The notes under the pieces were generated by a model, which saw only the letters and a list, made by a program, of their open reading frames with translations, was not told the DNA's origin and did not search any database. Source: JBAXEO01 sp963789515 (GTDB taxonomy: Bacteria > Actinomycetota > Coriobacteriia > Anaerosomatales > JAAXUF01). Taken from it: a DNA stretch of 64,000 nucleotides. This document shows positions 45,035 to 54,001 of the stretch, in pieces (within the stretch, counting starts at the first letter, position 1; each line of letters begins with the position of its first letter). The stretch lies in NCBI GenBank assembly GCA_963789515.1, contig CAWBKW010000004.1:1-64000 (forward strand), read 5' to 3'. Position numbers and translations under genes: made by a program.

Positions 45035-45568
45035 ATGGTTGATGAGAAGACCGTCCACGTGATCATCGGACACTACGGCTCAATCGAGGAGGCGTCCCAG
45101 GACCTCGACTACGTGCTTCAAGAACGCGAGGAGCACCTCATATCGACGTTCGACGGCGCAGTCGTGGCCAAGGATGTGGACGGCCAGGTCCGAATCGTGC
45201 GCAAGCACGAAACGCCCGTACGCTTCGGGGCATGGGGCGGCATGGTCGTTGGCGCCATCATCGGCCTCGCGTTTCCCCCGCTGCTCCTCGAGATGGGTGC
45301 TGCGGGCGCGGTCACCGGCGCAGTCGTCGGTCACCTCTGGAAGGGCATGTCACGTAGCGACGTACACGAACTCGGGGAAGCACTCGAGAAGGACACGGCC
45401 GCGCTGATCATCGCCGTGGACTCGGGTTCGGCCGACGTGGCTCGCAGCATGATGGGGCGTGCCCGCTCGATCACGGAGTGCGAGGTCGCGGCGCGCGCAG
45501 GCGACATCGACCAGGCCATCGCCGACGCCGCAGCGGGCGAACAAGGCGATCCCGTCCCAGCGATCTAG
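45035..45568 (+). CDS. DUF1269-type membrane-associated protein
   Basis: About 177 residues, ATG 45035-45037 after GGAGAGGAG. N-terminal ferredoxin-like fold (HVIIGHYGSIEEASQDLDYV), a central hydrophobic glycine-rich hairpin (GMVVGAIIGLAFPPLLLEMG, GAVTGAVVGHLWKGMS) and a helical end (DVHELGEALEKDTAALII). Family function unknown. Upstream 160 bases show no other feature. Confidence 0.75.
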   Translation: MVDEKTVHVIIGHYGSIEEASQDLDYVLQEREEHLISTFDGAVVAKDVDGQVRIVRKHETPVRFGAWGGMVVGAIIGLAFPPLLLEMGAAGAVTGAVVGHLWKGMSRSDVHELGEALEKDTAALIIAVDSGSADVARSMMGRARSITECEVAARAGDIDQAIADAAAGEQGDPVPAI

Positions 45569-46122
45569 CCCTCCATACCATCACGTTTCCTGCCGCGCCG
45601 ACGAGCGTCGCAGCGCACCTGCCGCTGCGCGACGATGAACGCCGCGGCCGTCGCCGGCTCGAAGCGGTCGCCCGAAGGCCCCGCGCTCGCGAGGACGGCC
45701 TGTCCCAGCGCGATCTTCTTGGCGTGTTCGACGTCGTCCTGACAGGTCGTGCAGAGGAACACGCCGACGAGCATCCCGTCGGCACGCCATACCTCGACGA
45801 CATACTCCCATTCCCATCGAAGTCCGACACCCGCATCAAGAAGGGTCTCGGGATCGGCGAGAGGGGCGACGCGGTCGAACGAGGGGTCCTCTCGTTGCGG
45901 CCAAGGGGGCGTTTCCACGTCGAGCGTCCACGAAATGACGATGCTTGCGGCCTGCCTGACAGCAGGATCGCCGTCGAGGTAGGCGGCGGCGAGCCAATCA
46001 CGGCGCCGCGCACAGGTCACGTTCGCGAGCATGCAGACGGCTCGCAGCCTCACCGTGCGACTCGACGAGCGCAGTGCCGTGTCAAGTACTTCGATGACTC
46101 TCGGGTCGGAATCTGTGTACAT
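45565..46122 (-). CDS. HEAT-like repeat protein (second copy), unknown
   Basis: About 185 residues, ATG 46120-46122. N-terminal helical repeats (VIEVLDTALRSSSRTVRLRA, YLDGDPAVRQAASIVISW) of the HEAT/armadillo type, then a region with FLCTTCQDDVEHAKK that holds a CxxC-like TC pair. Basic C-terminus. Function unknown. Convergent with the DUF1269 gene, stops overlapping. Confidence 0.55.
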   Translation of the reverse strand: MYTDSDPRVIEVLDTALRSSSRTVRLRAVCMLANVTCARRRDWLAAAYLDGDPAVRQAASIVISWTLDVETPPWPQREDPSFDRVAPLADPETLLDAGVGLRWEWEYVVEVWRADGMLVGVFLCTTCQDDVEHAKKIALGQAVLASAGPSGDRFEPATAAAFIVAQRQVRCDARRRGRKRDGMEG

Positions 46123-46197
46123 CGGGTTACACCTCCCTCGCACAAGATAGCCGGGAGGTGTGACACGGGGACGGGGCCGTTGAGAGCGGCCGACGAC

Positions 46198-46872
46198 CTA
46201 CGGTCTCAGCTGGATCTGGATGAACCCCTCGCTGCCCTCGGGAACCGACTCACCGGCTGGGGGCCACTGACTGATCACGAGACCATTCGCTATCCCCGAA
46301 TTGCCGTACGTGATGTACGGTACGAGCCCGGCCGCCTTGACCTTCGACTCCGCGGCCGACTGGGTCATGCCGACCACATCGGGCATCTTCACCGTCGCGA
46401 TCTCAGGTGTCCCGGCGGACAGGACGATCGCCACGGTGGCACCTGCGTCCAGCGGCGTTCCGCCGGCCGGGTTCTGCCTGACCACCAGACCCGACGTCCT
46501 GGATGAGCTGTACACCTTGGTGGTACTCACGCTATAGCCGGCTGCCTCGAGTGCGCGCACCGCTGAGCTTCGCGGATCGCCGACCACGTCCGGAACACGC
46601 GCCACCGTCGAGGTCTCGGCCGCCTCGACGACCGACGTCGGTACGGTGGGCTCGGGCCTCGGTTCAGGCACGGTGATGGGAATCTCCGCCGTCTTCTTGA
46701 TGACGGTCACCGACGCCTGCTGAGGTTGCCGCCAGTACCACCAGAGCAGCAGGATCACGATCAGGACGACGATCGCCAGCACGACCCACGGCCAAACCCC
46801 GGAACGTCTGCGCGGGCCGCCGTCCTCTTGGTCCCGAGGTTCGCTGCCCTCTGGTCCGACGTCCTGCACCAT
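46198..46872 (-). CDS. Membrane protein with two PASTA domains
   Basis: About 224 residues. Charged N-terminus, one membrane helix (VWPWVVLAIVVLIVILLLWW), a Pro/Glu linker and two PASTA domains: VARVPDVVGDPRSSAVRALE to VVRQNPAGGTPLDAGATV, and VKMPDVVGMTQSAAESKVKA to VISQWPPAGESVPEGSE. PASTA domains bind peptidoglycan or lipid II. No kinase domain is attached, unlike PknB. A TAGAAT -10 lies 48 bases upstream. Confidence 0.85.
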   Translation of the reverse strand: MVQDVGPEGSEPRDQEDGGPRRRSGVWPWVVLAIVVLIVILLLWWYWRQPQQASVTVIKKTAEIPITVPEPRPEPTVPTSVVEAAETSTVARVPDVVGDPRSSAVRALEAAGYSVSTTKVYSSSRTSGLVVRQNPAGGTPLDAGATVAIVLSAGTPEIATVKMPDVVGMTQSAAESKVKAAGLVPYITYGNSGIANGLVISQWPPAGESVPEGSEGFIQIQLRP

Positions 46873-46919
46873 CGCGCGCCCCCTACTCGTGCCCTCACGT
46901 GGCAGGTCCAACCGGATTC

Positions 46920-46925
46920 ATTCTA
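46920..46925 (-). promoter_or_regulatory. -10 element of the PASTA gene
   Basis: Minus strand TAGAAT 48 bases before the start at 46872. The same hexamer appears before gatB, the phasin gene, the DUF2469 gene and yebC. Confidence 0.45.
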
Positions 46926-47079
46926 GCGCGCCCGCAGAGCTAGGGCTAACGAGGGACCGGCCTTCCTCGCATGGAGCGTGGCCCGGCACCGACGACCCGA
47001 CTCGAGGCCGCCTCGTTCGTGGAAGAGCCAGGACTCGGGTACAGTCTGTTCCGTCAGATCCCATTCGAATGAGGAGCGC

Positions 47080-48133
47080 ATGGCGAAGGGCAAGTCCACC
47101 CGGCGGGAGTTCGACTGGAGAACCTACTCGAAGCCATCAAGGCTTCTCACCGCCGAGCAGGAGCGGTCGCTCTCTGACGGCATGCTCTCGCCGCTTCTCG
47201 CATGGGCGCGACGCCACAACGACTCCGTGCGGTTCGAGATCCGCTCCCGGCAGGCGGCGGTCTACCACTCCGGGACGCTGCTCCTGCGAATCCGCGGCGC
47301 CGAGCCACCCTTCTTCGGCGAGATCGACGCCAACGTGCGTCTGCCCCGGCAGAAGCGCACCGGCGTCGAACGCCTGGAGACCTGGCCTCTGTCCTACTGC
47401 CGACGAAGTCTCGGCCATGGTCGCAGAACTCGACGTGCTGCGCGTCCTCAACGGCGAGCATTGGGCCGACGACTCCCCGTCGGAGCGCGGAGTGCTCCAC
47501 GCGTTCGCGACGGCGAACGACGCGCGCTCCGATACCGGGTCTCGCGTGGTCGTTGCAGATGTCGAGTTCCCGTACGGCAAGCGTCGCTTCGACTTCATCG
47601 GGATGAGCCGCGCCGAGGGGGTGGGCGGCCTCGCGGGATTCACCACCCCCCGCATGGTCTTCGGTCAGTTCAAGTCCGGCGGAAGGCCGCTGACCGGAAC
47701 CTCGGGAGTCGTGGCTCACGCCTCCGACTTCGCCGAGCTCGTCCAAGCACTTGGCGGCGCGCATCTCGCTGCGGCGCGCACCGAGCTCGACGAACTCGTG
47801 CAGCAGAAGCTTCGGCTCGGTCTTCTGAACGAGGACCTCCCCTTCAGGCACTTCACCGAGGGCGATCCAGAGTACTGGATGGTCTTCTGCGGCTACGATC
47901 TCGCGTCGGCCGCGCTCGACGCCCCCCTCGCCGAGATGCACGACAAACTCGTCGCGCGGCACTGCAGTCCCGACCTGCTCAAGTTCGCTGTGGTCGGCTC
48001 GGGCCGTGTTCCCTCTCCTGATCCGGCCCTGACGATCGGCGGCGAGGATGGGATGAGCTACCGCGAGTTCAAGCGATATCGAAGGCACCTCCGCGAAGAA
48101 GAATCGGACAGCGTCGGCTCGACGAAGGGATGA
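47080..48133 (+). CDS. Hypothetical protein, family not recognised
   Basis: About 350 residues, ATG 47080-47082 after GAGGAGCG. N-terminus basic (KGKSTRREFDWRTYSKPSRL), then WARRHNDSVRFEIRSRQAAV and YHSGTLLLRIRG, a mixed fold; the later part reads RFDFIGMSRAEGV, FVTPRMVFGQFKSGGRPL-like and DLPFRHFTEGDPEYWMVFCG. The acidic/lysine pattern (DFxGM...QFK) could be a nuclease-like core, but this is a weak guess. One frame change near 47400. Ends 3 bases before glpK. Confidence 0.5.
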
Positions 48134-48136
48134 CTC

Positions 48137-49630
48137 ATGGCACTCGTACTCGCGCTTGACCAGGGAACCACCTCGACCCGCTCGATCGTCTTCGACGAGC
48201 GGGGGCAGAAACTCGGCATGGCGCAGATCGCACTCGAGCAGCATTTCCCGAAGCCGGGCTGGGTGGAACACGATGCGACGCTGATCTGGCGCAACCAGCT
48301 CGAGACGGTACGTGAGGCGCTCGAGCAAGCAGGGGCCACAGCAAGTGATCTCTCGGCGATAGGCGTGACAAACCAGCGCGAGACCGTCGTGTTGTGGGAC
48401 CGAGCGACCGGCACTCCGCTGCACAACGCCATCGTCTGGCAGGACCGCCGCACGTCCGACGCGTGCGCGCTCATCGCCGAGAAGCCCGGCATCGACCGGA
48501 TGGTTCGAGAGCGAACGGGCCTTTCAGTCGACCCCTACTTCTCGGCGAGCAAGATCGCGTGGCTGCTGGACAACGTCGACGGAGCTCGCCAGCGCGCGCT
48601 GGCCGGCGAGCTTGCGGTCGGGACGATCGACTCCTGGCTGATCTACAACCTGACCGCCGGCGCCCACCACGTGACCGACGTCTCGAACGCGTCGAGGACG
48701 CTGTTGTTCGACACGCGCGGCGGAGCGTGGGACCCGGAGCTCTGCGAACTGTTCGACGTGCCGCAGGCGCTGCTTCCCCGGGTTGTGCGCTCATCGGGTG
48801 TCGTCGGAATGAGCGCGGCCGAGGTGCTCGGTGCTTCAGTGCCCATCGCGGGCGTCTGCGGTGACCAGCAGGCCTCGCTCGTGGGCAACGGCGGCTTCTC
48901 GGCGGGCGACGCCAAGGTCACCTTCGGGACCGGCATCTTCGCGCTCATGCACACCGGCCGGCAGCGGCCGTCCTCGGACACACTCGCCCTGACCGTCGCG
49001 GCGCAGATCGGCGACGAGCTCGAGTACGCGCTCGAAGGCTCCATCTTCATGGGCGGCGCGATCGTGCAGTGGATCGTCGAGCAACTCCACGTCGCCGAGA
49101 GCCCCAAGGCGGCGCAGGCGCTGGCCGAGAGCGTGCCTGACAGCAACGGCGTGGTGCTGGTCCCCGCTCTCACCGGACTCGGCGCCCCCGAGTGGGACCC
49201 GTACGCACGCGGAGCGATCTTCGGCCTGACGCGTGGCGCGAATTCGGCACACATCGCCCGCGCCGCGATGGAGTCGATCCCGCTGCAGGTCGGCGATCTG
49301 ATCGGAGCGATGACGACCGACTCCGGGCACTCGCTGCATTCGCTTCGCGCCGATGGTGGTGTGACCGTGAACTCGCTGGTGATGCAGACCCTCGCGGACG
49401 TGCTGGGAATCCGTGTCGAGACAGCCGCGCTGGCCGAGTCCACCGGGCTCGGCGCGGCCTACCTTGCGGGCCTCGCTGTCGGCGTGTGGTCGAAACCCGA
49501 GGACCTGCCGATGCTGAGCACGGTCGGCCGGACCTTCGAGCCCGACCCCGCCGCCGGCGACCGCATCGCACACCTGCAAGTTCTCTGGACCGAGGCGGTC
49601 AAGCGCTCGCTGAAGTGGGAGCGCGACTGA
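48137..49630 (+). CDS. glpK: Glycerol kinase
   Basis: About 497 residues, normal length. FGGY-family motifs: LALDQGTTSTRSIVFDERG, GVTNQRETVVLWDRATG (substrate Arg-Glu), NAIVWQDRRTSDAC, the catalytic Asp in CGDQQASLVGNGGF, KVTFGTGIFALM, and the late LRADGGVTVNSLVMQTLADV. Makes glycerol-3-phosphate for lipid synthesis or glycolysis. No glpF or glpD is adjacent. Intact. Confidence 0.95.
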   Translation: MALVLALDQGTTSTRSIVFDERGQKLGMAQIALEQHFPKPGWVEHDATLIWRNQLETVREALEQAGATASDLSAIGVTNQRETVVLWDRATGTPLHNAIVWQDRRTSDACALIAEKPGIDRMVRERTGLSVDPYFSASKIAWLLDNVDGARQRALAGELAVGTIDSWLIYNLTAGAHHVTDVSNASRTLLFDTRGGAWDPELCELFDVPQALLPRVVRSSGVVGMSAAEVLGASVPIAGVCGDQQASLVGNGGFSAGDAKVTFGTGIFALMHTGRQRPSSDTLALTVAAQIGDELEYALEGSIFMGGAIVQWIVEQLHVAESPKAAQALAESVPDSNGVVLVPALTGLGAPEWDPYARGAIFGLTRGANSAHIARAAMESIPLQVGDLIGAMTTDSGHSLHSLRADGGVTVNSLVMQTLADVLGIRVETAALAESTGLGAAYLAGLAVGVWSKPEDLPMLSTVGRTFEPDPAAGDRIAHLQVLWTEAVKRSLKWERD

Positions 49631-49671
49631 GGCGCCGACTGCCTCGCGCGACAAGACCGGGAATAGCGCCT

Positions 49672-50538
49672 TCAGACGTCGGGAAGAACGGCGACACCCC
49701 AGCCGGTGCCGGTGTGGGTGGCGATCGCCGTTCCGGTCTCGTAGACGACCATCTCGGTGACACCGAATCGCTTCGCGATCTCGTCTCGAAGCCACAGGGC
49801 CCGATCCCCTGAGAGCGCGTGACCGACCGCGAACCGTCCCGACGCGGCCGCGCCCATGTGCTCGGATACCCAGTCGAGGGTGTGCTGAAGCGCCGCGTGC
49901 TCGCCTCGGCTTCGGGCAACGGGCACGAACGCGCCGTCCGGCCCGACGGTCAGCGTGACTTTCACATTGAGCATCGAGCCCAGGAACGCCCCGACCCGAC
50001 CGATCCTGCCGCCTTTGGCGAGGTTCCCCAGGCCGTCCAGCCCCACGATGAGTCGCACCCTCTCGCGCACGTCGGTCACGCGCGTGAGCGCCACTTCGGG
50101 TGCGACTCCCTCGGCGGCGCAGCGCGCGGCCTCCATGACCTGCCAGGCGCAGCCCCATGAGAGATTCAGGGAGTCGAAGACCTGCACGCGGCCGGCGAAC
50201 TGCTCGGCGGCGGTGTGAGCGGACTCGATGGTGCCCGAAAGCTTCGACGAGATGTGGACGGAGATGACCTGGTCGACCGTTTCCAGAGCGCGGGCGTAGA
50301 CCTCGGCAAAGGCGCCGGCCGCTGGCTGCGAAGTCGTCGGAAGCCGCTCTGCGGCGTTCATGCGGTCGAAGAACTCCTGCTGGCTGAGTGCTCCGTCTTC
50401 GAAGGTCTCATCGCCGACGGACACGGTAAGGGGAACCACCGTTATCCCCCGTTCCGCGGCAAGTGCGGGCGTGATGTCCGCGGTGGAATCGGTGACGACC
50501 GCGAACGTCGGCGCACCGGTTTCGGCTGGAGTCGTCAT
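49672..50538 (-). CDS. DegV-family fatty-acid-binding protein (second copy)
   Basis: About 288 residues, ATG 50536-50538: FAVVTDSTADITPALAAERG, RLPTTSQPAAGAFAEVYARA, ISVHISSKLSGTIESAHTAA, VFDSLNLSWGCAWQVMEAA, and GLGNLAKGGRIGRVGAFLGS. Same fold as the copy at 38.9-39.7 kb; the two probably differ in fatty-acid preference. Intact. Confidence 0.88.
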   Translation of the reverse strand: MTTPAETGAPTFAVVTDSTADITPALAAERGITVVPLTVSVGDETFEDGALSQQEFFDRMNAAERLPTTSQPAAGAFAEVYARALETVDQVISVHISSKLSGTIESAHTAAEQFAGRVQVFDSLNLSWGCAWQVMEAARCAAEGVAPEVALTRVTDVRERVRLIVGLDGLGNLAKGGRIGRVGAFLGSMLNVKVTLTVGPDGAFVPVARSRGEHAALQHTLDWVSEHMGAAASGRFAVGHALSGDRALWLRDEIAKRFGVTEMVVYETGTAIATHTGTGWGVAVLPDV

Positions 50539-50572
50539 CGGCGAGGTCTCCTCGTCTCACGTGACAGCACGG

Positions 50573-50932
50573 TCATCCCACGTCGCAGCGCGCCCGCAGG
50601 TAGCTCGCGAGCGTCTCCGCGACCTCCAGGTCGTCGTAGTCGGGAACCTTCAGGATGGTGAGCGTGTCGTACTGCTTGAGCAGCTGGGCGACGCGGTCGA
50701 CGTCGCGCTCGTTGTGGCCGAGTTCGGCGAGGTAGCGATCGCGGAAGCCTGAGTTCTTGCGGGGATTGCGCGTCCACCACCCGCGAAGGTTGGAACTCGG
50801 CCCGAGCGATCTCATCCAGTCGAGGCCCGCCTGCTTGCCCTTGGGTACGCCCCGTGGCCACTCCGACTCGACCAGGATCCGATAGCCGTCGCTCTTGCTA
50901 CGGGCGTCGTAGACCGACTTGACCTGGATCAT
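50573..50932 (-). CDS. DUF488 family protein
   Basis: About 119 residues. Opens IQVKSVYDARSKSDGYRILV, then the family motif ESEWPRGVPKGKQAGLDWM and RYLAELGHNERDVDRVAQLL. DUF488 proteins are small soluble proteins of unknown function. It overlaps the gatB stop by four bases and is probably in the same transcript. Confidence 0.8.
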   Translation of the reverse strand: MIQVKSVYDARSKSDGYRILVESEWPRGVPKGKQAGLDWMRSLGPSSNLRGWWTRNPRKNSGFRDRYLAELGHNERDVDRVAQLLKQYDTLTILKVPDYDDLEVAETLASYLRARCDVG

Positions 50933-52500
50933 GAAGCCCCGCCTTCGAGCCTGCGCTTGAGGACCTCGTTGACGAGCGCGGGATTGGCCCGGCCCCCGGT
51001 CTCCCTCATGACCTGTCCCACGAAGAAGCCGAGCAGCCCGGACTTGCCGCCACGGTACTCGGCGACCTGCGTCGGGTTGGAGGCCATGATCCGGTCGACG
51101 ATCGCCTCGATCTCCCCCGAATCGCTCACTTGGCGCAGGCCCTTCAGCTCCACGATGGCTCCCGGAGCGTCTCCGGTGGCCGCCATCTCGGCGAAGACGT
51201 CCTTGGCCTGCTTGCTGGAGATGGTGCCGGCCTCGACCAGCACGACCAGCTCGGCGACCATCCCCGGCACGATCCTGGAGTCGGTCACCGAGATGCCCTC
51301 GGCGTTCAGGTACGCACTCAGATCGTTGAGCATGACGTTGCCGATCGCCTTCGCGCGCTCTTTCCCGGCTATGGTTACCGCCGCCTCGAAGAACTCCGCG
51401 AGATCCAGGTCTTGCGAAAGGACGGTCGCGTCATGTGCGCGAAGTCCGAAGTCGGCCATGAACCGGCTGCGCTTGGCATCGGGAAGCTCCGGCAAGCGCC
51501 CGCGAATCTCATCGATGAACTCGTCGGTGAACTCGAAGGGGACCATGTCGGGCTCGGGGAAGTAGCGGTAGTCGTGGGCCTCCTCTTTGCCCCGCAGCGA
51601 ACTGGTCACCTTGGCGGTCACGTCGAAGTGGCGTGTCTCCTGGACCACCTTGCCGCCACCTTCGATGAGTTCGACCTGGCGAATGACCTCGTAAGCCAGC
51701 CCGTCATGCATCGCCTTGAAGCTGTTCATGTTCTTGATCTCGGCCTTGGTCCCCAACTCGGTCTCGCCGCGCCTGCGCACGCTCACATTGGCGTCGACGC
51801 GCATCGAGCCCTCCTCCATCGAGCAGTCGCTGATGCCCAGCGACAGCCAGATCAGCCGGAGTTTCTGCGCGAAGCGGCGGGCCTCCTCGGGGGTGCGGAT
51901 ATCCGGCTCGCTCACGAGCTCGATGAGCGGCGTCCCGGCGCGGTTGAAGTCGACGAGCGACTTGGTCGCGCCCGAGATGCGACCTTCGCTCCCGCCGACG
52001 TGGATCATCTTGCCCGTGTCCTCTTCCAGGTGGATGCGCGTGATGCCGATCCGGGTCACATAGCCGTCTCCGTCCGGAAGCGCCGAGACACCCTCGGGCG
52101 CCTCGCTCAGGTCGATTCGCTCGGCCGCCATCGGTCCGTCGATCTCGACGTTGACGACGCCGTCGGAGCAGAAAGGAAGGTCGTACTGGGATATCTGGTA
52201 GTCCTTGGGCATGTCGGGATAGAAGTACTGCTTGCGGTGGAACTGGCTCCGGTGTGCGATCTCGCACTCGGTCGCGAGCCCGGCGAGCACGGTGTGTTCG
52301 ATGGCCAGCTGGTTCGGAACCGGAAGCGCTCCCGGAAGCCCGAGGCAGACGGGGCACGTGCGGGTGTTGGGCTCTCCGCCGAATGCCACGCGGCAGCCGC
52401 AGAACATCTTCGTGTTCACGGTGGTGAGTTCGGTGTGTATCTCGAGGCCGATGACGGCCTCCCAGTCCTGCATGACCTCGGCGAGACGGTCTTTCGCCAT
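50929..52500 (-). CDS. gatB: Asp-tRNA(Asn)/Glu-tRNA(Gln) amidotransferase subunit B
   Basis: About 523 residues. Signatures: WEAVIGLEIHTELTTVNTKM, FCGCRVAFGGEPNTRTCPVC (zinc site), LPVPNQLAIEHTVL-like start of the kinase-like core, DFNRAGTPLIELVSEPDI and RKQYFYPDMPKDYQISQYDL, plus a C-terminal helical YqeY-like tail. Phosphorylates the misacylated tRNA for amidation by GatA. Encoded apart from gatCA, 4 kb away. Intact. Confidence 0.95.
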   Translation of the reverse strand: MAKDRLAEVMQDWEAVIGLEIHTELTTVNTKMFCGCRVAFGGEPNTRTCPVCLGLPGALPVPNQLAIEHTVLAGLATECEIAHRSQFHRKQYFYPDMPKDYQISQYDLPFCSDGVVNVEIDGPMAAERIDLSEAPEGVSALPDGDGYVTRIGITRIHLEEDTGKMIHVGGSEGRISGATKSLVDFNRAGTPLIELVSEPDIRTPEEARRFAQKLRLIWLSLGISDCSMEEGSMRVDANVSVRRRGETELGTKAEIKNMNSFKAMHDGLAYEVIRQVELIEGGGKVVQETRHFDVTAKVTSSLRGKEEAHDYRYFPEPDMVPFEFTDEFIDEIRGRLPELPDAKRSRFMADFGLRAHDATVLSQDLDLAEFFEAAVTIAGKERAKAIGNVMLNDLSAYLNAEGISVTDSRIVPGMVAELVVLVEAGTISSKQAKDVFAEMAATGDAPGAIVELKGLRQVSDSGEIEAIVDRIMASNPTQVAEYRGGKSGLLGFFVGQVMRETGGRANPALVNEVLKRRLEGGAS

Positions 52501-52575
52501 GTGCGAAGCTCCTTGTCGGTGATGCGCGCGCAGCCGGGACGGCGCGCACCGAGTCTGAACGATCGAGTGGACTCG

Positions 52576-52581
52576 ATTCTA
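52576..52581 (-). promoter_or_regulatory. -10 element of gatB
   Basis: Minus strand GGGTAGAAT with the TAGAAT hexamer about 76 bases before gatB. The GGG extension recurs at the phasin and yebC promoters. Confidence 0.45.
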
Positions 52582-52752
52582 CCCGAGCCACACCACATTC
52601 GACCCGCGAGACTCGTCAGAGAGGCGAGATCCCTGCGTGGAGAGGGCGACGAGGGCTGGTCGGGTATAGACCTGACGAGCGTTCCACGCGACGCTCCTTC
52701 TGCGCCGCGTTCGTTCAGCAGGTCCGTTCAAGATCACGAGGAGGCAACCACG

Positions 52753-53458
52753 ATGGGAACCGAAGACCCCCGTACCGCCGACAAGAAGCAGCCCGCCGCG
52801 ATGGCGAAGCCCATCACTGATGAAGCTTCTGACCTGGACGTCGACGACGCGTCCGGCGACTGAGGGCCTCACTCCGATCGCCTCACATATTGCGGGCACC
52901 CTCGAGTCCGAGAGGCTGCAGGCCAACCTCAGCGCGATCGCGACAGCCCAGACCGGCTCGCTTGAAGCGGTCGGAAGTGCGGTCGGCTTCGCCAATGTGT
53001 CAGGTGACGCGAGCCTTACCGCTTCGGCGGCTCCGATCGTCTACGCGAAGGGCGACATCTCGGTCCGGCAGTGCTACACCAGCGCGGTCCTCGCCGGCGG
53101 CGACATGGATATCTCACAGGCGGGCGCGCCGCTGATCGTCGGCAAGAAGCTCGACGTCTCGCAGGGTGGGGCCCTCGTGATGCTCTCAGGGGAGTCGATG
53201 GTCTCGAACGGGTTCGTCGGGATCCTGCTCACGCCCAAGGCCACTGTCGCCGACGACTCCCGCGTGCTCATCGGCACCAAGGCCGCTCTCATCATCGCCG
53301 CTGCGCTGCTGGGGGGATTCGGCCTCGTGGCATTGGTGATGGTTCTGGGCGTGCGACGCGTCATGTCCTGGCGACCGCAGATCAACGTCCCGCAGCTTCC
53401 CAACATCGCCGGACTTCAGGAGCGGTGGCAGAGAATCAGGGAGGAGCTCCATCAGTAG
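52753..53458 (+). CDS. Bactofilin-like beta-helix membrane protein (frameshifted)
   Basis: About 235 residues. ATG 52753-52755; a charged N-terminus (MGTEDPRTADKKQPAAMAKP), then one extra base near 52855 shifts the reading. After correction come short repeats rich in Gly/Ala/Val (VSGDASLTASAAPIVYAKGD, AGAPLIVGKKLDVSQGGALV, MLSGESMVSNGFVGILLTP) typical of a beta-solenoid, a membrane helix (ALIIAAALLGGFGLVALVMV) and a short basic end. Its solenoid recalls bactofilins but the family is not certain. First of a three-gene unit with phasin-like and UbiB-like genes. Confidence 0.5.
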
Positions 53459-53480
53459 CCAGGCCACAGAGACGAGCGGG

Positions 53481-53486
53481 TAGAAT
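53481..53486 (+). promoter_or_regulatory. -10 element of the phasin-like gene
   Basis: GCGGGTAGAATAG, TAGAAT about 57 bases before the start at 53543. Weak -35. Confidence 0.4.
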
Positions 53487-53542
53487 AGTGAGGGGAGCCC
53501 CTCGAGCGGGAACCAGTGGCGGCACACGAATCTGGAGGAACC

Positions 53543-53917
53543 ATGTCTGACGAAACGAAGACCGACGCAACGACCGATGAGGCGAACATCGTGGAGCGGG
53601 CGTTCCTGCTCGGCCTTGGCGTACTCGAGATGACCAAGGAGAAGACCCAGGAGTTCGCCGGCGAACTCATCGAGAAGGGCCGGCTGTCGCAGAGCGACGC
53701 GAAGAAGGTCGCCGACAAGTTCAGCGAACTCGCCGACGAGCAGCAGAGGACGCTTCGCAAGACGGTTGCGTCTGAGACCGACAAGGTGCTGAAGACCAGC
53801 GGCGTTGCCACCAAGACCGAGATGGATGAGCTCAAGGCGCAGATCGCCGAGCTCAAGGAGATGCTGTCGGGAACGAACAAGCCTTCCGCTTCCACGGACG
53901 AACCTGAAGCGGAGTAG
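53543..53917 (+). CDS. Phasin-like coiled-coil protein
   Basis: About 124 residues, ATG after GGAGGA. Predicted helical: FLLGLGVLEMTKEKTQEFAG, LIEKGRLSQSDAKKVADKFS, then KTEMDELKAQIAELKEML. This matches the poly(hydroxyalkanoate) granule-associated (phasin-like) family, which also includes general scaffold proteins; no PHA synthase is in the window. Directly upstream of the UbiB-like gene, as in many genomes. Confidence 0.75.
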   Translation: MSDETKTDATTDEANIVERAFLLGLGVLEMTKEKTQEFAGELIEKGRLSQSDAKKVADKFSELADEQQRTLRKTVASETDKVLKTSGVATKTEMDELKAQIAELKEMLSGTNKPSASTDEPEAE

Positions 53918-54001
53918 CCCCCGTACCCCGGCACCACGAGACGTTCGCGGCGCCGGCACGCCGCTTCCGGCCGCACGCCCTTCAGAAGCATCGGGAGTCG
54001 C